Counted from the stretch's first letter, positions 8,174-16,350 are shown. The stretch is 64,000 bases of DNA from Bacillus sp. E(2018) (GCF_005503015.1 NZ_SCOL01000003.1:200174-264173); one strand, 5' to 3'. Notes: generated by a model not told the origin, from the sequence alone. Numbers and translations are program-made.

Positions 8174-8552
8174 GTTGATCTCCGCTCCAGGTTGCTCGCT
8201 TTCCATGGGGCGAACGGTGAGCCCCTTGCCTAGTTGCAGTGACTAGCCCCTCGAGGTCAAAAGTTAAACGGTCAAGAAGGCAAAGTGCGCCTTCATAGCC
8301 CATTCAACTTTTGCTTGTCGGGGCTGAACGAGTCACTTCCACTTTTTCTGACTGCCGCTTTGCGCCCTTAAGGGTCTCACCTGTCTAGTTGCAGTGGCTA
8401 GCCCCTCGAGGTCAAAAGTTAAATGGTCATGAAGGCAAAAAGCGCCTTCCTAGCCCATTCACCTTTTGCTTGTCGGGGCTGAACGAGCCACTTCCACTTT
8501 TCGGTCTGACCGCTCGTCCCATAGGAGTCTCGCACCTTGCGCTACAATCAAC
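8174..8552 (-). repeat. Dispersed repeat copy R1 (compound, two inner hairpin modules)
   Basis: A 379-bp copy of the dispersed repeat found six times in the window, bounded by GTTGAT (8174) and ATCAAC (8552). It carries two tandem inner modules, period 155 bp, each containing a 100-nt nested inverted repeat (8238-8337 and 8393-8492). The modules differ by compensatory changes (AGTGACT/AGTCACT versus AGTGGCT/AGCCACT). It occupies most of the gap after psd; no credible gene is seen there. Confidence 0.85.
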
Positions 8553-8659
8553 TTGCATATGAAGAGAAAAACATAAAAACAACCTTTTGCTAAACCTCTA
8601 CTTGATAACGGAACGGTTTTAGGATGAGTATATTGATTTAGTTAATAAAACATCACATA

Positions 8660-8710
8660 AGAAAAAGGATAAAACTTCTCGTCATGGCGAGTTCGTTTTA
8701 TCCTTTTTCT
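8660..8710 (-). terminator. Terminator of the fru operon
   Basis: Long hairpin: AGAAAAAGGATAAAAC (8660-8675) pairs with GTTTTATCCTTTTTCT (8695-8710), with an inner CTCG/CGAG helix. The minus-strand transcript ends in a T-rich tract. Confidence 0.85.
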
Positions 8711-8731
8711 GTTTCAATTTTTCCGCTCACA

Positions 8732-10630
8732 TCACGCTGCGAGTTCTTTTTTGTCTTCTTGAACTTCTTTTTTTAGAATACCCGCGATAAAAGCGGTAAC
8801 GATTGAACCGATCAGAATCGCTAATACATATAACAACGGATTTCCGTTTACGATTGGGATAACGAACGCGCCTCCATGTGGAGCGGGAAGTCCGATGCCG
8901 AATACCATAGATAAAGCACCAGCTACAGCGGAACCTATAACAGCGGCTGGGATTACACGACCAGGATCGGCAGCAGCGAATGGTATAGCACCTTCTGTAA
9001 TAAAGGAAGCTCCCATGATGTAATTTGTTTTCCCTGCTTCTCGCTCTGCTTTTGTATATTTCTTTTTAAATAATGTTGTTGAAAGTGCAAGACCTAGCGG
9101 TGGCACCATACCACCGGCCATAATGGCTGCATGTGGGGCAAAGTTACCTGCATCAATCATCGCGATACCGAATGTGAAAGCTGCTTTATTGATAGGTCCA
9201 CCCATATCGACAGCCATCATTCCGCCTAAAATTAAACCTAAGAATACAAGGTTTCCAGTTCCCATCCCTTTTAACCACAACGTTAATGCGTCGTTCAATG
9301 CTTTCACGGGTTCAATCACAATGAACATCATGATCAGACCGGTGAGAAGGATGCCGAATAAAGGATATAGAAGAACAGGTTTGATTCCTTCTAGTGATTG
9401 AGGCAAGCTGTTAAACAACTTTTTTAATCCAAGAACTAAATATCCTGCTAAGAAACCAGCGATTAGTCCACCAAGGAAACCAGCTCCACCTGAAGCGGCC
9501 ATGAATCCTCCGACCATACCTGGCGCAAATCCTGGACGATCTGCGATACTCATCGCAATAAAACCTGCTAGAACAGGGATCATTAGAGCAAACGCGTTAC
9601 CGCCACCTATTGTGCTCAGCGCTTCAGCGATCGGATGATAAGAAGGATCTTTAGGATCAGCTGCATTAATACCGAAAATAAATGAGATCGCTATTAGGAT
9701 TCCTCCACCAACAACGAAGGGAAGCATGTTGGACACACCGCTCATCAAGTGTTTATAAAATCCAGACCTTCCTGGAGAAGCGGCTTTCTTTTCATCAACA
9801 TTGGATGCTTCTCCATTACTTTTATAAACAGGAGCATCCTGATCTAACGCTTGCTGAATGAGCTGTTGAGGCTTTCGGATTCCTTGAGCTACTGGAACTT
9901 GAATCACATGTTTACCGTTGAAGCGTTCTAACTCAACTTGTTTGTCTGCAGCGACAATAATCGCATGAGCTTCATCAATATCTTCTTTTGTAAGTGCGTT
10001 TTTAATTCCGCTCGAACCATTTGTTTCTACTTTTAAGTTGACGTCCATTTCCTTCGCTTTTGCTTTTAGAGCATCAGCTGCCATATACGTATGAGCAATG
10101 CCTGTAGGGCAAGCTGTAACGGCTAGTATTTTTTGTTTTGAAGTAGTAGAGGTAGGGTTTTCTTCTTTTTCCACCTCTTTTTCTTTTGCATCGATCGCAT
10201 CTAAAATCTCGTTTTCAGTTGTTGCGGATTCAAGACTTTTTCTAAAGTTAGGGTCCATTAAAAAGCTAGAAAGTCTGGAAAGTGTCGCTAAATGATCGTT
10301 ATTAGCGCCTTCATAAGCGGCGATCATAAAGAAAAGATGTGCGTTCTGGCCATCCAAAGATTCATAGTCGATGCCATCTGTTGAACGACCAAAAGCGATG
10401 GCAGGCTCGCTAACGGCATTCGTTTTTGCGTGTGGTATGGCTATTCCTTCTCCAATTCCCGTCGTACTTTGGCTTTCTCTTGCTAAGATGGCTTCTTTAT
10501 ATGCACTTTTATCATTTAGTTTTCCAGCTGTATAGAGTTTCTCAATCAGTTCATCTATGACTTCTTCTTTCGATTGAGATTGTAAGTTTAATAAGATTGT
10601 ATCTTTCGTTAATACATCCGTAATTTTCAT
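8732..10630 (-). CDS. fruA: PTS fructose-specific EIIABC component FruA
   Basis: Imports fructose and phosphorylates it to fructose 1-phosphate. Domains in order: EIIA (residues about 1-145) with phosphorylated His67 in GIAIPHAKT; a short charged linker; EIIB (about 165-265) with Cys174 in AVTACPTGIAHTYMAADAL; EIIC membrane permease (about 285-625). The 632-residue fusion matches B. subtilis FruA. AGGAGGAATT precedes the ATG. Third gene of fruR-fruK-fruA, 15 bp after fruK; its product feeds FruK. Confidence 0.95.
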   Translation of the reverse strand: MKITDVLTKDTILLNLQSQSKEEVIDELIEKLYTAGKLNDKSAYKEAILARESQSTTGIGEGIAIPHAKTNAVSEPAIAFGRSTDGIDYESLDGQNAHLFFMIAAYEGANNDHLATLSRLSSFLMDPNFRKSLESATTENEILDAIDAKEKEVEKEENPTSTTSKQKILAVTACPTGIAHTYMAADALKAKAKEMDVNLKVETNGSSGIKNALTKEDIDEAHAIIVAADKQVELERFNGKHVIQVPVAQGIRKPQQLIQQALDQDAPVYKSNGEASNVDEKKAASPGRSGFYKHLMSGVSNMLPFVVGGGILIAISFIFGINAADPKDPSYHPIAEALSTIGGGNAFALMIPVLAGFIAMSIADRPGFAPGMVGGFMAASGGAGFLGGLIAGFLAGYLVLGLKKLFNSLPQSLEGIKPVLLYPLFGILLTGLIMMFIVIEPVKALNDALTLWLKGMGTGNLVFLGLILGGMMAVDMGGPINKAAFTFGIAMIDAGNFAPHAAIMAGGMVPPLGLALSTTLFKKKYTKAEREAGKTNYIMGASFITEGAIPFAAADPGRVIPAAVIGSAVAGALSMVFGIGLPAPHGGAFVIPIVNGNPLLYVLAILIGSIVTAFIAGILKKEVQEDKKELAA

Positions 10631-10645
10631 CTTAATTCCTCCTCA

Positions 10646-11560
10646 TTACCGTATTTCTTCTATAATGATCTGTTTTCGTAAAGATTCTACCTGTTCTAAT
10701 GTGCACAAGTCTTCTGAAAAAGCAGTAGCACTTCCTGCAGCAACTCCATATGGGAACGCGGAAGCATAGTCGCGTTCTTGGGTAATCTGAGAAAGAAATC
10801 CGGCTACAACCGAATCACCAGCACCTACTGAATTTTTAACGGTTCCAACGGGTACGTTTGATATGAGGACAGTATCTTTGTTAAGAAAGATTGCGCCATC
10901 TCCAGCCATAGAAACGATGACATTTTGTACACCGGCTTCTAACAACTTCTTGCCATAGAAAATAGCATCTTCTTTAGTGTGAACGTCTGTTTGAAAAAGT
11001 TCCCCAAGTTCATGGTGGTTGGGCTTAATTAAAAATGGCTGATATTTTAAGGTCTTACGAAGTGGTTCTCCAGCCGCATCAATGACAACATGAACGCCTT
11101 TGTCCTTACACTTATTAGCAATATCGGCATAAAAATCATCTGAGATGGATGGTGGAATGCTTCCTGCGAGAAGAAGGAAATCACCTTTACTCATGTTATT
11201 GATCTTTTGAAGCAAATTTTGCTGGTTTTCCATAGAGATAACAGGTCCTTGACCATTAATCTCCGTTTCTTTATGAGACTTGAGCTTTACATTAATTCTT
11301 GTAACTTCTGAAACCTCTATAAAATCATGCTGAATGTGATCTTGTGTTAAAAAGTCTTTGATAAAAGCTCCTGTAAAACCACCCGTGAAACCAAGTGCAG
11401 TACTTTCGATCCCAAGGTGTTTCAGGACTCGTGAAACGTTGATTCCTTTTCCTCCAGGGAAAACAAAAGTTTCTGACGTGCGGTTTAACTGTCCTTCTTT
11501 AAAATCCTCCACTCGAGCTACATAATCAATGGACGGATTCAGTGTGCAAGTATAAATCAT
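10646..11560 (-). CDS. fruK: 1-phosphofructokinase FruK
   Basis: PfkB-family kinase that phosphorylates fructose 1-phosphate to fructose 1,6-bisphosphate, joining FruA transport to glycolysis. The 304-residue protein shows the N-terminal MIYTCTLNPSIDYVARV, FPGGKGINVSRVLKHLG substrate motif, and the C-terminal GAGDSVVAGFL motif holding the catalytic Asp. Its ATG overlaps the fruR stop codon by 4 bp (ATGA), implying translational coupling. Confidence 0.95.
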   Translation of the reverse strand: MIYTCTLNPSIDYVARVEDFKEGQLNRTSETFVFPGGKGINVSRVLKHLGIESTALGFTGGFTGAFIKDFLTQDHIQHDFIEVSEVTRINVKLKSHKETEINGQGPVISMENQQNLLQKINNMSKGDFLLLAGSIPPSISDDFYADIANKCKDKGVHVVIDAAGEPLRKTLKYQPFLIKPNHHELGELFQTDVHTKEDAIFYGKKLLEAGVQNVIVSMAGDGAIFLNKDTVLISNVPVGTVKNSVGAGDSVVAGFLSQITQERDYASAFPYGVAAGSATAFSEDLCTLEQVESLRKQIIIEEIR

Positions 11561-12309
11561 GATGTCACAACCTTTATTTCTGTCTTGTCTTGAAAGTCAT
11601 AGATGACGTCATCATCAATATCGTCTGTTATAATGACCGCCTCATTCAATTCTGCTACTTTTGAAAACGAAGTCTCATGAAACTTCGTATGATCAGCTAA
11701 TATGAATGCTTTTTGTGAAAGAGAAATCGCTAATCCTTTTACTGCGGCCTCTTCCGGATCGGGTGTCGTGAAGCCTGCTTCGATATGGATGCCGTTCATC
11801 CCAAGGAATACCTTGTCAAACCGATAGGCGCTTAAACTTTTAATCGCACTGCTTCCCACAAGTGCTTTTGTTTTAGACTTAACTAGACCGCCTATTAAGT
11901 ACGTCTTAATCTCGTGTTCACTTAACGCTTCGAGGTGGGAGATAGCATTTGTAACAACCGTTATCTCTTTATTTTTAAGATAAGGAATCATCTTTAGAGT
12001 TGTCGTTCCTGCATCGAGATAGATACAATCTCCAGTCTCAATTAAGTCGCAGGCATATTGTGCAATTTTTTCTTTTTCTAAAGCGTTTCTCTCGGATTTT
12101 TCAAAAATGCTCAATTCCTCACTTTTTTGATGAGTAAGTGATGCTCCGCCATGTACGCGTTTTAACTTCTTTTCTCTCTGCAACTGACTTAAATCTCTGC
12201 GTATCGTAGACTCAGAGGACGCTGTTGCTTCAACGAGTTCTTGTATGGTTACTACTGACTTTTCGCCTAATACTTCAATAATCTTACGATGTCTTTCAGG
12301 TGTAAGCAT
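11557..12309 (-). CDS. fruR: Fructose operon regulator FruR (DeoR family)
   Basis: DeoR-type regulator of 250 residues. Residues about 1-57 are the winged helix (MLTPERHRKIIEVL, SSESTIRRDLSQLQREKKLKRVHGG); the rest is the sugar-phosphate-sensing domain typical of the family (DAGTTTLKM, GGLVKSKTKALVG). Probably responds to fructose 1-phosphate. First gene of the operon; GGAGGTG at good spacing. Four direct 10-bp repeats upstream of its promoter are the likely binding site. Confidence 0.93.
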   Translation of the reverse strand: MLTPERHRKIIEVLGEKSVVTIQELVEATASSESTIRRDLSQLQREKKLKRVHGGASLTHQKSEELSIFEKSERNALEKEKIAQYACDLIETGDCIYLDAGTTTLKMIPYLKNKEITVVTNAISHLEALSEHEIKTYLIGGLVKSKTKALVGSSAIKSLSAYRFDKVFLGMNGIHIEAGFTTPDPEEAAVKGLAISLSQKAFILADHTKFHETSFSKVAELNEAVIITDDIDDDVIYDFQDKTEIKVVTS

Positions 12310-12344
12310 CCTGACACCTCCAAATGTTCTTTATCTTTGAAACT

Positions 12345-12373
12345 AGTGTAACGTAAGCCCTTACATTTTTCAA
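12345..12373 (-). promoter_or_regulatory. Predicted sigma-A promoter of fruRKA
   Basis: On the minus strand TTGAAA (12373-12368), a 17-bp spacer, TACACT (12350-12345). The spacer holds TGTAAGGGCTTACG, a weak cre-like palindrome. Confidence 0.6.
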
Positions 12374-12410
12374 TCATAAACAATCAAAAATAACCAAAAA
12401 CAATCACATC
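12371..12410 (-). promoter_or_regulatory. FruR-type operator: four 10-bp direct repeats
   Basis: CAATCATAAA, CAATCAAAAA, TAACCAAAAA and CAATCACATC stand head to tail with exact 10-bp period, immediately upstream of and overlapping the fru -35. Direct repeats at helical spacing are typical of DeoR-family operators. Confidence 0.65.
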
Positions 12411-12433
12411 CAAAGTATTCCATTTGTTTTTGG

Positions 12434-12439
12434 TATAAT
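12434..12439 (+). promoter_or_regulatory. Extended -10 of the AAC(3) gene
   Basis: TATAAT preceded by TGG (extended -10, TGn). No good -35 is present. It lies back to back with the fru promoter and operator, so FruR might influence both. Confidence 0.5.
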
Positions 12440-12472
12440 GAGGGTACATAAAAAGCTGAAGGTTGTGAAAAC

Positions 12473-13300
12473 ATGAGCAGTATAGAATTACATACAGATT
12501 ATCCAAAAACGAGGGTATCTTTGGCAGAGGATCTTCGATTATTGGGGCTGGAAAAAGGAATGACCGTTATCGTTCACTCTAGTTTGAAGTCACTAGGATG
12601 GGTGGTAGGAGGACCTGTGGCCGTTGTACAAGCGTTAATGGACGTTATTACAGAAGAAGGAACACTAGTTATGCCTACACATACGGCTCATTATTCTGAT
12701 CCAGCAGGGTGGCTGAACCCGCCGGTTCCAAAGGATTGGTGGCCGACAATAATAGAAGAGATGCCTGCATTTGATCCAGTTGTAACACCGACATATTTTA
12801 TGGGAGCGATTGTAGAAGCATTTCGTACGTTTCCTGGTGTTATAAGAAGTAATCATCCAACAGAATCTTTTGCTGCCTGGGGTGAAAATAAAGAAACGAT
12901 CATAAACAATCATTCAGTAAATTTCGGTTTAGGCGAACAGTCACCTCTTGGGAGGGTTTATGAACTTCAGGGTCATGTTCTTCTGCTAGGTGTAGGTTAT
13001 GATTCGAATACCTCGATGCACTTAGCCGAGCATCGCGTACCGTCACCGAAAACAGAAGAAAATGCAGGTCCAATTTTTAGCGATGGAAAAAGAGTATGGA
13101 AGTCGTTTACTCAAATCTCTTATCGAGAGGAATTATTCGAAGAGATTGGAGAGGTTTACGAGCAAAATAGTTATCCAGTCAGAAAAGGAAAAGTAGGGAT
13201 GGCTGATTGTCGATTGATTTCACAGAAAGAAGTGGTGGATTTTACAGAGAATTGGCTAAATCAGTATGACCAAAGTAATAAACCGATTGAGCATGCTTAA
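12473..13300 (+). CDS. AAC(3)-family N-acetyltransferase (YokD-like)
   Basis: A 275-residue protein of the antibiotic N-acetyltransferase family (aminoglycoside 3-N-acetyltransferase fold, acetyl-CoA donor). Visible motifs: VIVHSSLKSLGWVVGGP near residue 33, LVMPTHTAHYSDP near 66, IRSNHPTESFAAWG near 123, SPLGRVYELQGHVLLLGVGYDSNTS near 160 with LAEHRV following, where the catalytic His is expected. Chromosomal Bacillus members such as YokD often do not confer resistance, so the natural substrate is uncertain. Ribosome site is weak (GAAGGTTG). Confidence 0.85.
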   Translation: MSSIELHTDYPKTRVSLAEDLRLLGLEKGMTVIVHSSLKSLGWVVGGPVAVVQALMDVITEEGTLVMPTHTAHYSDPAGWLNPPVPKDWWPTIIEEMPAFDPVVTPTYFMGAIVEAFRTFPGVIRSNHPTESFAAWGENKETIINNHSVNFGLGEQSPLGRVYELQGHVLLLGVGYDSNTSMHLAEHRVPSPKTEENAGPIFSDGKRVWKSFTQISYREELFEEIGEVYEQNSYPVRKGKVGMADCRLISQKEVVDFTENWLNQYDQSNKPIEHA

Positions 13301-13356
13301 TGTTGTGAAAAGAAGGGTATGTTTAGTAGCAAATCCAATGAAATGAGGGAATTGCG

Positions 13357-13740
13357 ATGAGGCGTTCCGTTCCAGCCACAATTATTTCATTCATAGTCGG
13401 TATCATTCAGCTAATCTTAATTTTACGTTTTATTTTTCAACTTTTTAATGCAAATGAAGGAGCAGCTTTCGTACAGCTCATATACGGACTGAGCCAACCA
13501 CTTCTTTTGCCATTTGCAGCAATTTTCCCAAACATCGAACTAGCCAATGGATTCGTAATCGAACTGTCAACGATCGTTGCAATCATTGTGTATGGCGTAG
13601 TGGGCATGCTACTAAAAAGGCTTTTCTCAGTAAGAAAAGCAGATCACGTTCATCGTGAAACGGTAATTAGAGAAGAACCCGTTATCCGAGACGAGGCAAC
13701 GACTAGAGAAAAGAGAATCATACGAGAAGAAAGAAGATAA
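13357..13740 (+). CDS. YggT family membrane protein
   Basis: A 127-residue protein with two membrane segments (about residues 5-27 and 65-88) and the YggT-type centre YGLSQPLLLPFAAIFPNI. Unlike typical YggT proteins it carries a highly charged C-terminal tail (about 93-127) of near-repeats such as ETVIREEP, VIRDEATTREK, RIIREERR. Function of the family is unclear; in Gram-positives a relative is linked to cell division and osmotic balance. GAGGGA precedes the ATG. Confidence 0.78.
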   Translation: MRRSVPATIISFIVGIIQLILILRFIFQLFNANEGAAFVQLIYGLSQPLLLPFAAIFPNIELANGFVIELSTIVAIIVYGVVGMLLKRLFSVRKADHVHRETVIREEPVIRDEATTREKRIIREERR

Positions 13741-13748
13741 AACCAGAA

Positions 13749-13783
13749 AACGTACACCAGCAAGTTCGGTGTACGTTTTTTTG
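13749..13783 (+). terminator. Terminator of the yggT-family gene
   Basis: AACGTACACC and GGTGTACGTT pair perfectly around a 9-nt loop and are followed by seven T. Confidence 0.9.
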
Positions 13784-13849
13784 TTATTAAAATTAATTTC
13801 TCAAGAAGTGTTGCTATTCTATCTTGTTTTCCTTACTTCTTCATTGCAA

Positions 13850-14102
13850 GTTGATTGAAGCGTAAGGTTGCCGACTCCTGCGGGACTGGCGGTCAGGTGA
13901 GACCCTTAAGGGCGCAAAGCGGCAGTCCGAAAAGTGGAAGTGACTCGTTCAGCCCCGACAAGCAAAAGTTGAATGGGCTATGAAGGCGCACTTTGCCTTC
14001 TTGACTGTTTAACTTTTGACCTCGAGGGGCTAGTCACTGCAACTAGACAGGAGGCTCACCGCCTGCCCCGCGGAAAGCGAGCAACCTGGAGCGGAAATCA
14101 AC
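13850..14102 (+). repeat. Dispersed repeat copy R2 (one inner hairpin module)
   Basis: A 253-bp copy of the dispersed repeat, GTTGAT to ATCAAC, with a single 100-nt inner hairpin module (13939-14038) almost identical to the first module of R1. Its orientation is opposite to R1, so R1 and R2 form inverted repeats around fruAKR, the AAC(3) gene and the yggT-family gene. It fills the gap between that gene and the DsrE gene. Confidence 0.85.
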
Positions 14103-14153
14103 TACATCCAATCTCAGCATCGAAATGGTAAAAGCTATTCAAATTCTTATATA

Positions 14154-14495
14154 TTATGCAATCGTAATCACTTCATATGTAGCAGAAAGCTCTACAAAGT
14201 GTGCCATTCCTGAAATTTCCCCAGCCGCAAGCTCATTTTCTACGTTATAGTGGTCAACACATGTTTTGCAGGCGAACACTTTAACACCCTTATCTTCTAT
14301 TTCTTTTAGGTGCAGCGAACATAAAGACTGCTCTGTGAGGCAATATACGCCACGATTCATGAAAAAGATCGCCGCAGGAAGATCGGATTGTTGCTTCAAA
14401 ACAGTAAAATACGTTTCCATTACGTTTTCTCCAAGAGCAGGATCGTTGCCAGTACCAAATGAGTCAGTTGTTACAAGAATGATTTTGTTCTGCAC
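14154..14495 (-). CDS. DsrE/YedF-like protein
   Basis: A 113-residue protein of the DsrE fold, closest in pattern to the C-terminal domain of the selenium-associated protein YedF: ILVTTDSFGTGNDPALGE near the start, IFFMNRGVYCLT in the middle, and FACKTCVDHYNVENELAAGEIS with a CxxC pair. Such proteins may carry persulfide or selenium on cysteine. The N-terminal TusA-like domain of full YedF is absent. Starts with GTG 14495 after GAGAGAGG at long spacing. Monocistronic. Confidence 0.78.
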   Translation of the reverse strand: MQNKIILVTTDSFGTGNDPALGENVMETYFTVLKQQSDLPAAIFFMNRGVYCLTEQSLCSLHLKEIEDKGVKVFACKTCVDHYNVENELAAGEISGMAHFVELSATYEVITIA

Positions 14496-14614
14496 GTCAA
14501 ATCACGCCTCTCTCATATTCTTTTGGCGACAGCCAATTTGTTTGTGTGAATTATACCATGCTTTGTTTAAACAAAGTCAGAGTTTGTTATGCTAGAGAGA
14601 GGAGGTTGATGATT

Positions 14615-15358
14615 ATGAATGAATCCCTTTTTAACGTGATCGAAAAAGAAGAAGGACGTCGAGCAACTTTTGAAGTCCTTGAATATAAACAGTTGCCTGT
14701 AACAAGTGCAGGTTCGAGTTCTTCGTACTATGCCAAAGAAACGGGAATATCGTTAAAACAAGTTCGGATTACATTGCGCCAAGGAGCTGTACAAGCTGAG
14801 GCGGGAGCATTGCAGTTTATGAAAGGTGATCTAGGTCTGAAAAGCAATGCCGGTGGTGTTGGAGGGTTCATGAAGAAGATGGCTTCCAACATTTTGACGG
14901 AAGAATCTCTGTTCAAACCATTATACGAAGGAACAGGAGAAATCTATTTAGAGCCCTCATACGGTCATTACTTATTGTTAAACTTAAACGACGAAGAAGT
15001 TGTTGCAGATCACGGAATGTTTTACGCAGCAGAACCATCCGTGCAATTAGGTGTTGCTAGACAAAAACTAACGTCTTCTATAAAAGGAGAGGACGGACTG
15101 TTTCAAACGAGATTAAGAGGCTCAGGATTTTGTGTGCTTCAGAGCCCGGTTCCGGTTCAACAGATCATGAAGATACAGCTTCATGATGAAAAACTGCAAG
15201 TGGATGGTAACTTTGCTCTCTTAAGAAAAGGGGATATCGATTTTTCAGTAAAACGAGCGTCCTCTTCAATCATTGGATCTGCGACAAGTGGTGAAGGTTA
15301 CTTGCATGTTTTTGAAGGAACTGGCGAAGTGTGGATAGCACCGACACTAGGGAAATAA
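14615..15358 (+). CDS. AIM24 family protein
   Basis: A 247-residue protein of the AIM24 (TIGR00266-like) family, a beta-rich fold of unknown function in bacteria, named after a yeast mitochondrial protein. Visible features are repeated glycine-rich beta motifs: QAEAGALQFMKGDLGLKS, LYEGTGEIYLEPSYGHY, and FEGTGEVWIAPT. ATG 14615 has GGAGGT with 8-nt spacing and is preferred over ATG 14609, which touches it. No signal peptide or membrane segment. Confidence 0.8.
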   Translation: MNESLFNVIEKEEGRRATFEVLEYKQLPVTSAGSSSSYYAKETGISLKQVRITLRQGAVQAEAGALQFMKGDLGLKSNAGGVGGFMKKMASNILTEESLFKPLYEGTGEIYLEPSYGHYLLLNLNDEEVVADHGMFYAAEPSVQLGVARQKLTSSIKGEDGLFQTRLRGSGFCVLQSPVPVQQIMKIQLHDEKLQVDGNFALLRKGDIDFSVKRASSSIIGSATSGEGYLHVFEGTGEVWIAPTLGK

Positions 15359-15366
15359 AAAGAAAA

Positions 15367-15412
15367 GCTGACATAAAAGGTTGAACGTATCACCTTTCGT
15401 GTCAGCATTTTT
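15367..15412 (+). terminator. Terminator of the AIM24 gene
   Basis: GCTGACA (15367-15373) pairs with TGTCAGC (15400-15406), with an inner AGGT/ACCT helix, followed by ATTTTTT. Confidence 0.8.
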
Positions 15413-15451
15413 TATGGGCTTTCATGTACATACAAAAACGAAATGTTGCAC

Positions 15452-15991
15452 CTACTCTTCAAACTGCCCGTTGTTCGTAACGACATTGACAGTATTGGCG
15501 TTACTGTCTTTCTCAAGACTATTATCACTTTGATTAGTCACGACTTCTATAGGTACAGTTGGATTTATAACTTCTCCGCCATTTTTGTTAACGGATATGG
15601 TTAAGATGCCATTCGTATATTGTGCTTTAACGTCTTCGTTTCGAAACATAAAAGGCAGTTGGACGAATCGCTCTGTTCGTTTCATTGCCTTTCTTTGTTG
15701 AAAGTGCCCTGTTCGTTTATTTTTTGTTGACCGTATCTCTTCGCGTTGTGCTTTAATCTGAAGTCCTTGGTTAAGGATCTCAATCTGAAGGTCTTCAGGG
15801 TTATAGTCTTTTAGGTTCGCACGAATCTTGTAATCGTCTGTTGTCTCTTCTGTATCCACTTCAAACGACATCTGGTCTGCAAATTTCTCGAACTGATTGA
15901 GCCCTTTGTTGACGTATTGGTCAAAAGAATTTAGCCAGTCATCCATAGAACGGTTATTAAAAAAAGGCATCAATGGACCTTTGCCTAACAT
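15452..15991 (-). CDS. Hsp20/alpha-crystallin family protein, spore-coat type
   Basis: Small heat-shock-type protein of 179 residues. The alpha-crystallin domain (about 40-150) starts at SFEVDTEETTDDYKIRANLK, includes LKDYNPEDLQIEILNQGLQIKAQ, and ends with TNGILTISVNK; a low-complexity N/Q/V tail follows. B. subtilis has spore-coat members of this family (CotM, CotP). It lies 11 bp after the GerPF-like gene, under a predicted sigma-K promoter, so a coat or coat-assembly role is likely. AGGGGG precedes ATG 15991. An Hsp20 gene also ends the opposite unit. Confidence 0.82.
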   Translation of the reverse strand: MLGKGPLMPFFNNRSMDDWLNSFDQYVNKGLNQFEKFADQMSFEVDTEETTDDYKIRANLKDYNPEDLQIEILNQGLQIKAQREEIRSTKNKRTGHFQQRKAMKRTERFVQLPFMFRNEDVKAQYTNGILTISVNKNGGEVINPTVPIEVVTNQSDNSLEKDSNANTVNVVTNNGQFEE

Positions 15992-16002
15992 CTTTATACC
16001 CC

Positions 16003-16221
16003 CTAAGCATTGCCGGCATTATTAGAGTCAAAAATATCAGGATCTAATGTGTTTGTTGCATTAACTACATTGGTTGTTTGTATAAAATTCCCTGTGTTTC
16101 CTCCGCCAGAGCCGTTGTATCCTTTTCCTGTTGATTTGGGATTGATAACGAGCGTATCACCAAAATTCACAACCCCTTCTGCCGCATTAATATTAATAGG
16201 AGCTACAATTAAACAGGGCAC
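16003..16221 (-). CDS. gerPF: Spore germination protein of the GerPA/GerPF family
   Basis: A 72-residue protein beginning MPCLIVAPININAAEG and ending DPDIFDSNNAGNA, the pattern of GerPA and GerPF, small proteins that help germinants cross the spore coat. GTG 16221 is the start: it aligns with the MPxxxG start of the family and has GGAGGTG 5 nt before it; a further upstream GTG (16230) lies inside that ribosome site. It heads a two-gene unit with Hsp20, divergent from the other gerP genes. GerPF rather than GerPA is assigned because the other strand supplies an A-like gene. Confidence 0.82.
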   Translation of the reverse strand: MPCLIVAPININAAEGVVNFGDTLVINPKSTGKGYNGSGGGNTGNFIQTTNVVNATNTLDPDIFDSNNAGNA

Positions 16222-16276
16222 TTTTAGCACCTCCCTTTTTCTGAAAAATAACGATTGTGACGTCGTCCTTTACAGT

Positions 16277-16305
16277 TAAGTTATGTAGGTAGAAGCCTAA
16301 AGGTG
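16277..16305 (-). promoter_or_regulatory. Predicted sigma-K promoter, GerPF/Hsp20 unit
   Basis: On the minus strand CAC (16305-16303), 16 bp, then ACATAACTTA (16286-16277), an exact match to the sigma-K pattern mAC-N16-xCATAnnnTA. gerP operons are known sigma-K targets, supporting the call. Confidence 0.7.
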
Positions 16306-16321
16306 AATGGTACTGTTTAAG

Positions 16322-16350
16322 CACAAAAGATTGGGCGGATGCATATCATG
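16322..16350 (+). promoter_or_regulatory. Predicted sigma-K promoter, gerPA-C-D-E-B-Hsp20 unit
   Basis: CAC (16322-16324), 16 bp, then GCATATCATG (16341-16350); matches mAC-N16-gCATAnnnTA except for the last base. It has the same geometry as the opposite promoter, and the two lie back to back between the divergent gerP units. Confidence 0.65.
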
